Shown here: positions 1 through 8,137 of the stretch, one piece after another | Position numbering within the stretch: position 1 is the first letter of the stretch | Layout: each line of letters opens with the position of its first letter | Assembly: GCA_937141935.1 (NCBI GenBank) | Contig: CAKZQS010000020.1 | Span: forward strand, 1 to 33,512 | Length of the DNA: 33,512 nucleotides | Reading direction: 5' to 3' | Origin: an uncultured Ectothiorhodospiraceae bacterium | GTDB lineage: Bacteria; Pseudomonadota; Gammaproteobacteria; Nevskiales; Oceanococcaceae | Notes under the pieces: generated by a model | What the model saw: the letters and a program-made list of their open reading frames with translations, nothing else | Told to the model about the DNA's origin: nothing | Database searches by the model: none | Program-made: the position numbers and the translations under genes

Positions 1-733
1 CGAAGTAGGCGTCCGTCCAGGCGCCACTTTCGGCGCCGATCTCGATGCCGTAGCTGCGTTTCAGGCCATCGGCCAGGCGGTCATAGGCGGATTTGAGCGC
101 GCGGTACTCTTCCCTGTCATAGTCGCGCATGTAGGTCTCGTGCATGGGATGGGAATTGAGACCCGCGTCCTCGACGACGACGGTTCTGAGCGTCAGGCCG
201 CCAGCCCAGACCGCCTTGGCGGTCTCAGCGTCGAGCATTCCGCCATTGACGCCCTTTCCTTCGAAGAGGTTGTCCCAGTCCGGGCTGCCGGGAATGTTGA
301 ACGACCAGGCGCCGGGTTGTCCCGTCGCGCCGACATCGGCCACAAGTTCGACTTCGCCGGCGTCGCTTCCAAACGTCATTCGCAGCTTGACGTCGGTCAG
401 CCGCACGCCCTCCTGCAGTTCGGACGACAGCTGGCGATACATCATCGTTTCGTAGCCGCGGCCCTTTTCGGTCAGCGTCGGGATTGTCACCCGGCCGGCC
501 GCGATATCATAGCGGAAGCGCAGCGAGACGATCGGCTCGCCGATCAGCAGGCCGAGTTTCAGTTCGGCGTCCCAGTCGATGTCAAGCGCCGCGCCCTCGG
601 TCCCATGCGCATCGCCCGCGATGCGGTCTTCGCCCGACAGGGCGAATTCCATGGTCCGGGACCGGCAAATCCCGCCAGTCAGCGCAACTGCCGCCGCGGC
701 CAGGATCAGAATCCTCATAAATCCGGTCATCAT
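1..733 (-). CDS. Exported protein of unknown function (3' end outside window)
   Basis: An open minus-strand frame runs from an ATG at 733 to the first base of the window without a stop, giving about 244 residues of an incomplete protein. The start at 733 is preceded by AAGGA at a good distance, so I prefer it over the in-frame ATGs at 730 and 718. The N-terminus (MMTGFMRILILAAAAVALTG) is a typical signal peptide, and the rest is acidic and soluble, so the product is probably periplasmic or secreted. It begins 8 nt after the stop of the gene at 742-1545 and is likely co-transcribed with it. I do not recognise the family. Coding character is good, but function is unknown. Confidence 0.7.
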   Translation of the reverse strand, partial: MMTGFMRILILAAAAVALTGGICRSRTMEFALSGEDRIAGDAHGTEGAALDIDWDAELKLGLLIGEPIVSLRFRYDIAAGRVTIPTLTEKGRGYETMMYRQLSSELQEGVRLTDVKLRMTFGSDAGEVELVADVGATGQPGAWSFNIPGSPDWDNLFEGKGVNGGMLDAETAKAVWAGGLTLRTVVVEDAGLNSHPMHETYMRDYDREEYRALKSAYDRLADGLKRSYGIEIGAESGAWTDAYF

Positions 734-741
734 TCTGTCCT

Positions 742-1545
742 TTACTGGAGCCAGTCGTCGACCAGCTTCTGCCGTTCAGGGGTCATCTTCGGCGTGAAGG
801 CTGTCTCATTGTAGCTGGCGGCAATCGCCTGCCGCGCCAGCACGTACCCCTCGCTTTGCTCGACGCGTGCGACGAAATCCCGCCACTCGGCGTCGCCTTC
901 AAGGGCGTCGAGCGCATCGTCGCCGACGACATGCATTTCCTGCACTTTCGGTGACATGGGGCAGGTCTGGACAAACATGCGGCATCCCCCGCCTTCGGGA
1001 AAGGACGGACAGAAACGTCCCCGGACGCATTGATCGCCGAGTTCGACAGACTGTTTCATGCGCAAAACGAGCTGCGCCTTGTCGGCGGGCAATCCGTATT
1101 TCTCGAGCAGGAAGGTTCCCTCGCGCTCCTCGAAGGTCAGATACTCGGCCTGCCATTTCAGCCGGGTATCCCAAGGCGTGATAAACCCCTGAACCTCGCG
1201 GGTATAGCCGTCTCCGTTATACGAGACGGTATAGCGAATATCAGGCTCGCCGTTCATGTCCATGTCGACCAGGTCAATGTCTAACCCACAGGGGGCGTTT
1301 ACAGTCCAGCTGCTCGACGTATTACCGTTGACGCGGAACAGGATGAGGCCAAACCCGTCTTTGGAGCCGCAGTAGCGCATGTAGTGAACGTCGACGGGTT
1401 CCAGATATCCCTTCTCAAGCGGTTCGCCATGGGCTTCCGTGAAGCTCTCGTACATGGAGTCCACAGTTTGCGCTCTCGGCGCGCTTGCGCCGACAAGCGC
1501 CGCGATAACGGCAAGCGTCGACAGTTTCAGAACATGAAAAATCAC
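742..1545 (-). CDS. Exported protein of unknown function
   Basis: This is a 267-residue protein if read from the GTG at 1545. That start puts a signal peptide first (hydrophobic LSTLAVIAALVGA, then an APRAQ cleavage region) and leaves the upstream repeat non-coding. A longer frame reaching 1638 would run through the terminator repeat and is unlikely. The mature part has several cysteines (RYCGS, APCGLD, DQCVRGRFC, GGCRMF, QTCPM), which suggests disulphide bonds, and an acidic stretch DLVDMDMNGEPD. It lies 8 nt upstream of the partial gene at 1-733, probably as one operon. I do not recognise the family. The GC content is visibly lower than that of the genes after 2050, as discussed for the repeat junction. 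Confidence 0.7.
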   Translation of the reverse strand: MIFHVLKLSTLAVIAALVGASAPRAQTVDSMYESFTEAHGEPLEKGYLEPVDVHYMRYCGSKDGFGLILFRVNGNTSSSWTVNAPCGLDIDLVDMDMNGEPDIRYTVSYNGDGYTREVQGFITPWDTRLKWQAEYLTFEEREGTFLLEKYGLPADKAQLVLRMKQSVELGDQCVRGRFCPSFPEGGGCRMFVQTCPMSPKVQEMHVVGDDALDALEGDAEWRDFVARVEQSEGYVLARQAIAASYNETAFTPKMTPERQKLVDDWLQ

Positions 1546-1580
1546 GATGTGCGTCCCCGTTCGTCCCCCTGAAAATGAAA

Positions 1581-1752
1581 ACCCGCCGAATGGCGGGTTT
1601 TTTGTGTCCGCGCCAATGGCCAACGGGACTCTCACCAACGACTACGTCGTTGGTTCACTCGGGCCGTCCTGGCCCTCGCCCTGCGGGTCCGCGCCTCACG
1701 GCGCGGCTGCGAATCGGCCTTCCGTGGCCGATTCGGCGAGTCCAATCGCGCC
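1581..1752 (+). repeat. 172-bp direct repeat, copy 1 (hairpin-rich, tRNA-3'-end-like tail)
   Basis: This unit matches 1771-1942 with four mismatches at a fixed offset of 190 bp. It carries the terminator at 1582-1603, an inverted repeat ACCAACGA/TCGTTGGT with a 5-nt spacer (about 1633-1653), and a second inverted repeat AATCGGCC/GGCCGATT (about 1712-1733). It ends GAGTCCAATCGCGCC, followed by TACCA at 1753-1757. That end reads like the 3' strand of a T arm, an acceptor stem and a CCA tail. GTTGG in the TCGTTGGTTC segment could pair with CCAAT, so the unit looks like a T arm with about 90 extra bases in its loop. No D arm, anticodon arm or 5' acceptor strand is present, so this is not a tRNA gene. 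Confidence 0.8.
1582..1603. terminator. Intrinsic terminator, first copy
   Basis: A 6-bp stem CCCGCC/GGCGGG with a GAAT loop is followed by six T on the plus strand. On the minus strand the stem is followed by TTTTCATTTTC, so it may work in both directions. It sits at the left end of the first 172-bp repeat unit, upstream of the gene at 742-1545. Confidence 0.7.
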
Positions 1753-1770
1753 TACCAAGAACACTAAAGA

Positions 1771-1942
1771 ACCCGCCGAATGGCGGGTTTTTTGTGTCCG
1801 CGCCAATGGCCAGCGGGACTCTCACCAACGACTGCGTCGTTGGTTCACTCGGGCCGTCCGGGCCCTCGCCCTGCGGGTCCGCGCCTCACGGCGCGGCTGC
1901 GAATCGGCCTTCCGTGGCCGATTCGGCGAGTCCCATCGCGCC
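1771..1942 (+). repeat. 172-bp direct repeat, copy 2
   Basis: This is the second tandem copy of the 1581-1752 unit, separated by 18 bp (1753-1770). It keeps the terminator and both inner inverted repeats, but ends GAGTCCCATCGCGCC followed by CTTGCC instead of TACCA. It is the last recognisable piece before the composition changes to the GC-rich DNA that starts the hydrolase gene. No gene is seen between 1943 and 2052. Confidence 0.8.
1772..1793 (+). terminator. Intrinsic terminator, second copy
   Basis: The same CCCGCC-GAAT-GGCGGG hairpin with six T as at 1582-1603. It follows 14 bp after the tRNA-like TACCA tail at 1753-1757, as would be expected of a terminator behind a tRNA gene. Confidence 0.65.
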
Positions 1943-2052
1943 CTTGCCGGCCTGTCTGCGGGGTGCGTCTGCGCTGTTTTTACTATTGCCGCGCGCGCGG
2001 CCGCCCCCGTAGAGTCGAAAAAAATGCCTGATAAGGCTGGAGAACCCTACAC

Positions 2053-4689
2053 ATGCTGAACGTCCTGCGACCCGCGGGCGGGGCCGCCGCCGTGGCGGCC
2101 CTGCTCAGCTGCGCCCTGCCCTTCGCCTCATCGGCGATCCTCGGGGAGGACCCGCTCGACCCGATGCTCACCCAATGTCTGGGCCCCGCCGGCGATCCGG
2201 AGCCGGGCACGCCGGAGTTCGCGCTGCGCGACACGCGGAATATGTACTGCGCCGAGCAGCGCAATGCGGACCTGCTGCAGCATCCGATCAACTTCCAACG
2301 CCAGCTTGAGCTGTACGGCGCCGACCCTTACCGCGAGCCGCATCGGCATGACGATGTGCGCTTCCGGCACGACGCGCTGAGCGTGGCCGGCGCAGCGGCC
2401 GATGTATTTCGCCCCTGCGATGCCACCAGCTGCGCCAACCTGCCGGCGGAGCTGGCGCGCTTTGAGCCGCCCTACCCGGTCGTCATCGCGCTGCACGGTT
2501 TTGCCAGCGACAAGGACCACCTGTGGTGGGCCACGCAGCCGCTGGCCGAGAGCGGCTACTTCGTCGTCGCCGTCAACGGCACCGGCAGCGAGCTGCCCGG
2601 CGCCCTGCTCGACTGGCTGCATGGCGAGGCGCAAACGCTGTACCCGGGCGAGCTGGATCTGGATCGCGTCGGCATCACCGGCCACTCGCTGGGCGCGGAG
2701 AACTCCACGCGCACGCAGGGCGACCCGCGCGTGTCCGCCATCATCGGCTGGGACCCCTGCAACTCCCCGGCCGGCTGCGCGAACAGCCCGGGCTCGCGCC
2801 TGCATGACCGCGGCGAAGCCGCGCAGACGCCCACGCTGATCATCGCAGCCGACTACAGCGGCTTTCCCGGCTACCCGCAGCCGCGCTTCTCGGTGCCCGG
2901 CACCCTGCGCGCCGAGGCCTTCGAAATCCTGCGCGGCAACGGCGTGGACACGATGCTGATCACGCCGCGGGCCACGACCCACCTCGACTGGGCCGGCAGC
3001 TTCACCTTCGGCAGCCGCTACAACGAGGCCACCTCGAACCACTATGGGATGGCGTGGTTCGACCGCTACCTGAAGGGCCGGCTCGTCGTCGATGAGAATG
3101 GCGATGTCGTGACGACCGGCGGCCGCAGCGCGGAGGAGGAGCGCGCCCACCGCCAGGCGCTGGCGGCCCAGGCCTTCGCCCGGCTGACCGCGACGGTTTT
3201 CGACGGCACCGTCGACCGGCACAACATCTCGCAGGGCTACTACGACGCGGCGCAGGCCGCGCAGAGCGGGGACCCGCTGCTCGGCGGCAATGTGCCCTAC
3301 CGCTTCGCCGGCCTGCCGCTGGCCGACCGGCTGAGCTTTTATCACCCCTCGGTGTGCTTCGTTTCGATACCGGATTACCGCGCCGACGCGGCGGACCCCT
3401 TGCTGACGCGCGCCGACACCGGTCTGGATGGCGACATGCGCAGGCAGGGCTGCCCGGTCACGCAAACCACCGCCGACAGCGATGGCGATGGGCTCAATGA
3501 CCTGGACGACGCCTGCCCGCAGCAGTTCGCGCAGACCGCGGACGGCTGCCCGGCAGTCAGCGACCCGGACAGCGATGGCGACGGCGTGCCGGACAGCGCC
3601 GACCAGTGCCCGGGCACCAATGCCGGCCTGCCGGTGGACGCGCGCGGTTGCGAGGCCGCCAGCGGCGAGCTGAGTGTGAGCCTGACAGCCGACCCGGCGC
3701 AGGCGGATGTGACGCAGGGCGCGCAGACGGTGACCTTCACCGCCACGCCGGAGATCGGCGACGCCGAGCGCTCCGGCACGGTGCGCTACGTCTATTACTT
3801 TGGCGATGGCAGCCGCTCCGAACAGACCACCGACACGCAGGTCCAGCACAGCTATGACCAGGCCGGCGAGTACACGGCAACCGTCGTGGCCAGCGATGAC
3901 AACCAGAACAGCGCCACGGACAGCGTCCCTGTCAGGATGACCACCACCGTCACGGTCAGCGATCCGCCGCCGGGGCCCATCGAGGCGCAGTTGGACGTGC
4001 AGACCAACAGCGACACGGCACCGGTGACGGCCACGCTGGATGCCTCCGCCAGCCGCAACGTGCCCGAGGGCGCGCTGTACACCTTTGACTTCGGCGATGG
4101 CGGCGCCACGCGCACCACCACGAACCCCGTCGTCGTACGCGTCTACAGCCTGCCGGGCGACTACACGCTGCGCGTGACCGTCACCGACCCCGAGGACGCG
4201 ACGCGCAGCAGCGAAGCGACGAATACGCTCAGCGTGGCCGCGCCGCAGCAGACGACCGCCGCCTTCACGCTAAGCCCTAGCGACGCCGTTGTCGGCCAGA
4301 CCGAGGTGCAGTTTGACGCCAGCGGCTCGGTGGCCGCGCCGGGCCGCAGCATCGACACCTATGTCTTCGATTTTTATGGCGACGGGAGCGTCACGCAGAC
4401 CCAGGCCGAGGCGACCGCCGTGTTCGTATACCAGCGCGCCGGGCGTTTCCAGCCTCGGGTCACCGTGATCGACGATGCCAATACGCAATCGACGGCCAAG
4501 TCCGACCTTGTCGTGCGCGCAAGCCCCGCGGCGCCCGCCCCCGGCAACCCCGATCCGGTCACCGCCCCAGGAACGGCGGGCGGCAGTGGCGCGCCCGGCT
4601 GGGCCCTGCTTGGCTTGCTGGCTCTGATGGCTCGCTCCCTGCGCCGCGGCGTGGGGGGGCTCCGGTCCAAGCGATACTTCGCAATCTAG
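2053..4689 (+). CDS. Secreted alpha/beta hydrolase with TSP3 and PKD repeats and a GlyGly-CTERM-like tail
   Basis: This 878-residue exported protein is seen in full. It has a signal peptide (residues 1-28) and an alpha/beta hydrolase domain (about 130-350). The hydrolase keeps the oxyanion HGF at 148-150, the nucleophile elbow GHSLG with Ser212, and a candidate catalytic His310 in TTHLDW, resembling chlorophyllase/PET-hydrolase-like dienelactone hydrolases. Two calcium-binding thrombospondin type 3 repeats follow (DSDGDGLND near 475 and DSDGDGVPD near 507). Three PKD-type domains come next, with FGDGS near 580, FDFGDGG near 677 and a variant FYGDGS near 770. The last 35 residues have Gly-rich, hydrophobic and Arg-rich parts, as in GlyGly-CTERM substrates of rhombosortase. 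It is probably surface-bound or released as an esterase or lipase; the substrate is not evident. A GGAG element precedes the start. Confidence 0.85.
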   Translation: MLNVLRPAGGAAAVAALLSCALPFASSAILGEDPLDPMLTQCLGPAGDPEPGTPEFALRDTRNMYCAEQRNADLLQHPINFQRQLELYGADPYREPHRHDDVRFRHDALSVAGAAADVFRPCDATSCANLPAELARFEPPYPVVIALHGFASDKDHLWWATQPLAESGYFVVAVNGTGSELPGALLDWLHGEAQTLYPGELDLDRVGITGHSLGAENSTRTQGDPRVSAIIGWDPCNSPAGCANSPGSRLHDRGEAAQTPTLIIAADYSGFPGYPQPRFSVPGTLRAEAFEILRGNGVDTMLITPRATTHLDWAGSFTFGSRYNEATSNHYGMAWFDRYLKGRLVVDENGDVVTTGGRSAEEERAHRQALAAQAFARLTATVFDGTVDRHNISQGYYDAAQAAQSGDPLLGGNVPYRFAGLPLADRLSFYHPSVCFVSIPDYRADAADPLLTRADTGLDGDMRRQGCPVTQTTADSDGDGLNDLDDACPQQFAQTADGCPAVSDPDSDGDGVPDSADQCPGTNAGLPVDARGCEAASGELSVSLTADPAQADVTQGAQTVTFTATPEIGDAERSGTVRYVYYFGDGSRSEQTTDTQVQHSYDQAGEYTATVVASDDNQNSATDSVPVRMTTTVTVSDPPPGPIEAQLDVQTNSDTAPVTATLDASASRNVPEGALYTFDFGDGGATRTTTNPVVVRVYSLPGDYTLRVTVTDPEDATRSSEATNTLSVAAPQQTTAAFTLSPSDAVVGQTEVQFDASGSVAAPGRSIDTYVFDFYGDGSVTQTQAEATAVFVYQRAGRFQPRVTVIDDANTQSTAKSDLVVRASPAAPAPGNPDPVTAPGTAGGSGAPGWALLGLLALMARSLRRGVGGLRSKRYFAI

Positions 4690-4810
4690 ACCGCCCGCCC
4701 CCCTCGCAATTGGCCGCATGGCGTTCCGCGATTGCGCCCGGCTGCGCAGATGCGGCCCGTCCGGTTCGCACCGAGACTGCCGCACGCGGCTGCGCGTGCG
4801 TCGGCCAGGC

Positions 4811-4842
4811 GGCCGGGGCCGTGCAGCGCAACGGCCCCGGCC
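4811..4842. terminator. Strong GC hairpin between convergent genes
   Basis: A perfect 12-bp stem (GGCCGGGGCCGT / ACGGCCCCGGCC) with an 8-nt loop lies between the stop at 4689 and the convergent stop at 4849. It has no T-run on either side, so it may be a factor-assisted terminator or only a strong pause site. Confidence 0.45.
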
Positions 4843-4848
4843 ATCCCG

Positions 4849-7800
4849 CTACTCGCAGCCCGCGTTGTCGTACTCGGAGTTCACCACGGTGTTGATCCAC
4901 TGATCGATCAGTGCGATCGCCTCGTCATGGGCCACACTGCGCGCGACGGGCGGCATGTTGATGCTGGAGTCCTCGGCGTGCATGCGGAAGGAGACAATCG
5001 AATCATCCGCGCTCCCCGGCACGATGTCGTACTCCCGCCCCCCCGAGGCGCTGCCGGCGGTGTTCGGGAACTTGCAGATGCCGTAGTTCAGATTGACCTT
5101 GCGGAACACGTCAAAGAACACGCCCGTGCTACTGGCCAGGCCCTTGCGGTTGTGGCAATGCGCACAGTTGGTCTCCAGCCAGGCACGCGCCCGCAGCTCC
5201 GTATTGTGCTGCTCGCTTGCGGGCGGGTGATTTTGCTGGACACCGGGCACCTTGAAGCGGTCCCCGGGCACGTCGAAGCGCGGCAGCCGCTGGGCATTGG
5301 TGGCGATGAGTTGCGCGTCGACCCCCAGCTCCGGCGCATCGGCCAGGATTCCCAGGTCGACCCAATGCTGCAGTTGGTTGGCGTCGGCCACGGTGTCACC
5401 GTCGTAGTCCATCGGCCGATTCAGCAAGCGCACCTTGGGGCCGATTGGTGCATCGCCGGGCTGGCGGTCCTCGTTGTTGTGGCAGCTGCCACATTGATTC
5501 GGGTGGGGGATGGAGTACACATCAGTACTGCCCACATAGGTCTTGTTCACCGCCGGATCGGGGTCCGGGTAGTTCCAGCTCGCGGACACCGTCGCCCCCG
5601 ACAGCGCCAAACCGGCATCCGTCCGGGCGCCGCTGGGGTCGGTCTCCCACTGGTAGGCCATCCCTTCCCAAAGACTGTCACCGTCGCCGGCGTCACGATG
5701 GATAAGCAGGCGGGTCTCAATCACATCCTCCTGCGCGCCGTTCTTGAAACTGAAGGTCTTCGCGATCACGGTGCCCACGGGGAAGTCCAAGGTCGCGTTC
5801 GGCGTGTCCTTGGTGCCCTCGTTCCATGTCGCCGGTTCACCGGGCGGCAGGAACAGCACGCGGTACTTGCTGGCGTAGTCCGAGAACAACGGCGTCGTCA
5901 GGTCAAACAGCACGCCGCCCTCATTGAAGCCCTCGCGCGGGTCCGTGGGATCGGCGAACAGGTTGTAGTGCGAGAGCTTGGGGCAGTTGTAGGGCAGCGC
6001 CGCACGGTTGATGTCGTTGCCTGCGTAGTTCTCGCAGATAGCCCGCACCTCTTCGTCGCTCAGCGACTCGCCCCCGTTTTCGCCGGGTACGAACTCGGCA
6101 ACGACTGCGGGCGGCAGGCGCGGCATCTGCTCGCCAAAGCGCGTGGGGCAGTCATGCGCATCGATATCCGTAAGCGGCGGGTTGAAGGGGTCCGTATCCT
6201 GGAAGTTCAGGTAAGGACGCGCGTCCACGGAGAAGGTGTTCCCGTTGGGGTCGCCCGCGTCGGTAAAGCAGTTCCAATACAACGGGTGACGCCGGGTCGA
6301 GGCATCGCTGGGATCCGCGAACTTGTAGTCGTTGTACAGACACTCGGGGAAGTCGCTGCCGTCGTAGTCCGGCTTGCCGTTGTGGTCCACCTTGGCCGCG
6401 AACTCCGGGGCCAGCGCGCAGCCATTGGGCTCCGCGTCATACATCCCATCCCACACGATATGCGCGCCGGTCAGCCCATAACCGTCGAGCGCTTGCGCCG
6501 CCTTGATCACGACCAGCGTGGGCAACAGCGAGGTGTGGGTGTCGTCGATGCTGGTGGGGATGCAGGGGGGGAAGGTGTCAAAACCCGGACCGGTGCCATC
6601 CGCGCAAATGATGGCTTCCTCCCGCGGCGGCTGTGGCAGCAAACCGTTGCTGATGAAGTTGTTGCTGTGGATGTACACCCCCTCGGCATACAGATCCATG
6701 CGCTTGTCGGGGTGTTCGGGCTTGCCTTCGACCAGCTCGTGGCTGACAACCACATAGCCCACGGTGCGGTTGTACTCGACGGTATTGCGGAAAAACTCGA
6801 CTTCGTCATACCCCAACTGGAGCACACCCACGCCCTGCGGCACGATGGCGACAATGCCCCCGGGAGCGAAGTTCTCCTGGTTGTTATAGCCGGTGTAGTT
6901 GTCGAAGATCCGCGTGCGTTCGCCGTACTGATTGATGCCCGGCAGGTCAAACACCAGGAAGCCGCCGGTGTTGCAATGGGCGACGTTGTTGTACAGGTCG
7001 GCGTTGTCGGTGTTCTCGATCTCGTAGCCGGCAACATTGAACAGGGCCTCACTGTTCCTGACGATGACGTCATTCGACTGCCCGACGTAGATGCCGGCAT
7101 CCGAGGCTCCCAGAGAAATGACGTTGTCGAGCAGAATGTTGTTCGACAGGACCGGGTAGATGGCATAGCCGCCGTTGCTGCTGTCCACGGTGTAGCGGCG
7201 GGGCAATCCATTGGCGTCGGTATAGCTGCCAAAAGCCTCCACCGCTGACAGGGCATGCACGCATTCGGTATCCAGGGTCGCCGGCACCTCGGGGTCCATG
7301 CCGCCATCTCCGCTCGACCACATGGCGCGCACGTTGCGCAGCGTGACAAAGTCCGAATCCGAAATCTTGATCATGAAGCCGGGGGTGTCGAGCACCGTCA
7401 GGTCCTCGATGAAGATGCCGTTCATGTGGCTCAGGGCCAAGCCTTCCGGGGTGCCGCTGTTTTCAAAGTACAGCACCGTCTTGTCCAGTCCCTGACCCTT
7501 GATCGTGATGTTCGACTTGTGGGACATCACCAGCGTGGTGCTCAGGTCAAAGGTCCCCTCGCCGAACTCGATGGTGTCGCCGTCGCGCGCGGAGAAGAAG
7601 GCTGCCAAGGCATCATCCTCTTCGTCCGGCCCGTCTTCGATAAACAGCGTACGACCCTCACCGCCGGAACCGCTGCCCCCGTCGCCGCCGTCACCCCCAG
7701 GCGTGTCACCGCCGTCGCCGCCGTCGCCGCCGCCGTCGCTTCCGCCGCCGTTGTCGCCACCGCCGTTCTCACCACCGCCTGGCGTCCCCGGCGTGGTCGG

Positions 7801-7941
7801 CGTGGGGTTGGGCGCGTTTGTGGGCGGTACGATCGCGAGGTCATCGTTGCTGCGGCCACCACCCCCGCAGGCGGTCAGAATCGCAAGTCCCAGGCCAAAT
7901 ACGCTGGCCCGCAGGACGAGGGGAAAATCGAAGGTGTTCAT
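4849..7941 (-). CDS. Lipoprotein: parallel beta-helix fused to diheme cytochrome c (TIGR03805/TIGR03806-like)
   Basis: The 1030-residue protein starts at the ATG at 7941, which gives a lipoprotein signal ending LTAC and a long Gly/Asp/Ser linker to about residue 97. Residues about 97-600 have repeating NxxxxxN/IxxN turns of a right-handed parallel beta-helix. Residues about 610-1030 match the SO_2930/HNE_0200 type cytochrome family, with two haem motifs, CGSCH near 817 and CAHCH near 925, and a C-terminal MPPVAR...IDQWI segment. These two families are known as neighbouring genes or as fusions and have no settled function; here they are one polypeptide. It should sit on the outer membrane or in the periplasm, with a likely electron-transfer or oxidative role on a polymer (inference). 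The AraC gene at 8138 is divergent and may control it. Confidence 0.85.
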   Translation of the reverse strand: MNTFDFPLVLRASVFGLGLAILTACGGGGRSNDDLAIVPPTNAPNPTPTTPGTPGGGENGGGDNGGGSDGGGDGGDGGDTPGGDGGDGGSGSGGEGRTLFIEDGPDEEDDALAAFFSARDGDTIEFGEGTFDLSTTLVMSHKSNITIKGQGLDKTVLYFENSGTPEGLALSHMNGIFIEDLTVLDTPGFMIKISDSDFVTLRNVRAMWSSGDGGMDPEVPATLDTECVHALSAVEAFGSYTDANGLPRRYTVDSSNGGYAIYPVLSNNILLDNVISLGASDAGIYVGQSNDVIVRNSEALFNVAGYEIENTDNADLYNNVAHCNTGGFLVFDLPGINQYGERTRIFDNYTGYNNQENFAPGGIVAIVPQGVGVLQLGYDEVEFFRNTVEYNRTVGYVVVSHELVEGKPEHPDKRMDLYAEGVYIHSNNFISNGLLPQPPREEAIICADGTGPGFDTFPPCIPTSIDDTHTSLLPTLVVIKAAQALDGYGLTGAHIVWDGMYDAEPNGCALAPEFAAKVDHNGKPDYDGSDFPECLYNDYKFADPSDASTRRHPLYWNCFTDAGDPNGNTFSVDARPYLNFQDTDPFNPPLTDIDAHDCPTRFGEQMPRLPPAVVAEFVPGENGGESLSDEEVRAICENYAGNDINRAALPYNCPKLSHYNLFADPTDPREGFNEGGVLFDLTTPLFSDYASKYRVLFLPPGEPATWNEGTKDTPNATLDFPVGTVIAKTFSFKNGAQEDVIETRLLIHRDAGDGDSLWEGMAYQWETDPSGARTDAGLALSGATVSASWNYPDPDPAVNKTYVGSTDVYSIPHPNQCGSCHNNEDRQPGDAPIGPKVRLLNRPMDYDGDTVADANQLQHWVDLGILADAPELGVDAQLIATNAQRLPRFDVPGDRFKVPGVQQNHPPASEQHNTELRARAWLETNCAHCHNRKGLASSTGVFFDVFRKVNLNYGICKFPNTAGSASGGREYDIVPGSADDSIVSFRMHAEDSSINMPPVARSVAHDEAIALIDQWINTVVNSEYDNAGCE

Positions 7942-8137
7942 AAGCACAAGCCGGTCCGTGCGATGGGGTCGCCGCTGTAAGCAAAAGCTGCGCCGTCGGC
8001 GGGGGCCCCTGCTGCGGCTGGAAGGGCGCACGCGGCGCCAACAGCAGCGCGCTATTGTTCCCGCTGGCAAGGCCGGGCGCTTGACTCACCCCGACATTTC
8101 TTTTGACAATTCGCGCCACTGCCTGGGCCCACGAGCC

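Noticed and set aside
1637-1757. Intact tRNA gene
   Set aside because: Only the T-arm and 3' acceptor-like parts are seen; no anticodon arm or 5' acceptor strand.
2128-3849. Long minus-strand open frame of 573 codons opposite the hydrolase
   Set aside because: It is a GC-driven antisense frame with no domain; the plus strand carries signal peptide, hydrolase, TSP3 and PKD motifs.
4732-7248. Long plus-strand open frame of 838 codons opposite the beta-helix lipoprotein
   Set aside because: Composition is that of a shadow frame (Val/Arg/His-rich, no domains); the minus strand has clear haem and beta-helix motifs.
8103-8108. TTGACA in front of the AraC gene as a -35 box
   Set aside because: No acceptable -10 element is found 16-18 bp downstream, so it is not listed as a promoter.
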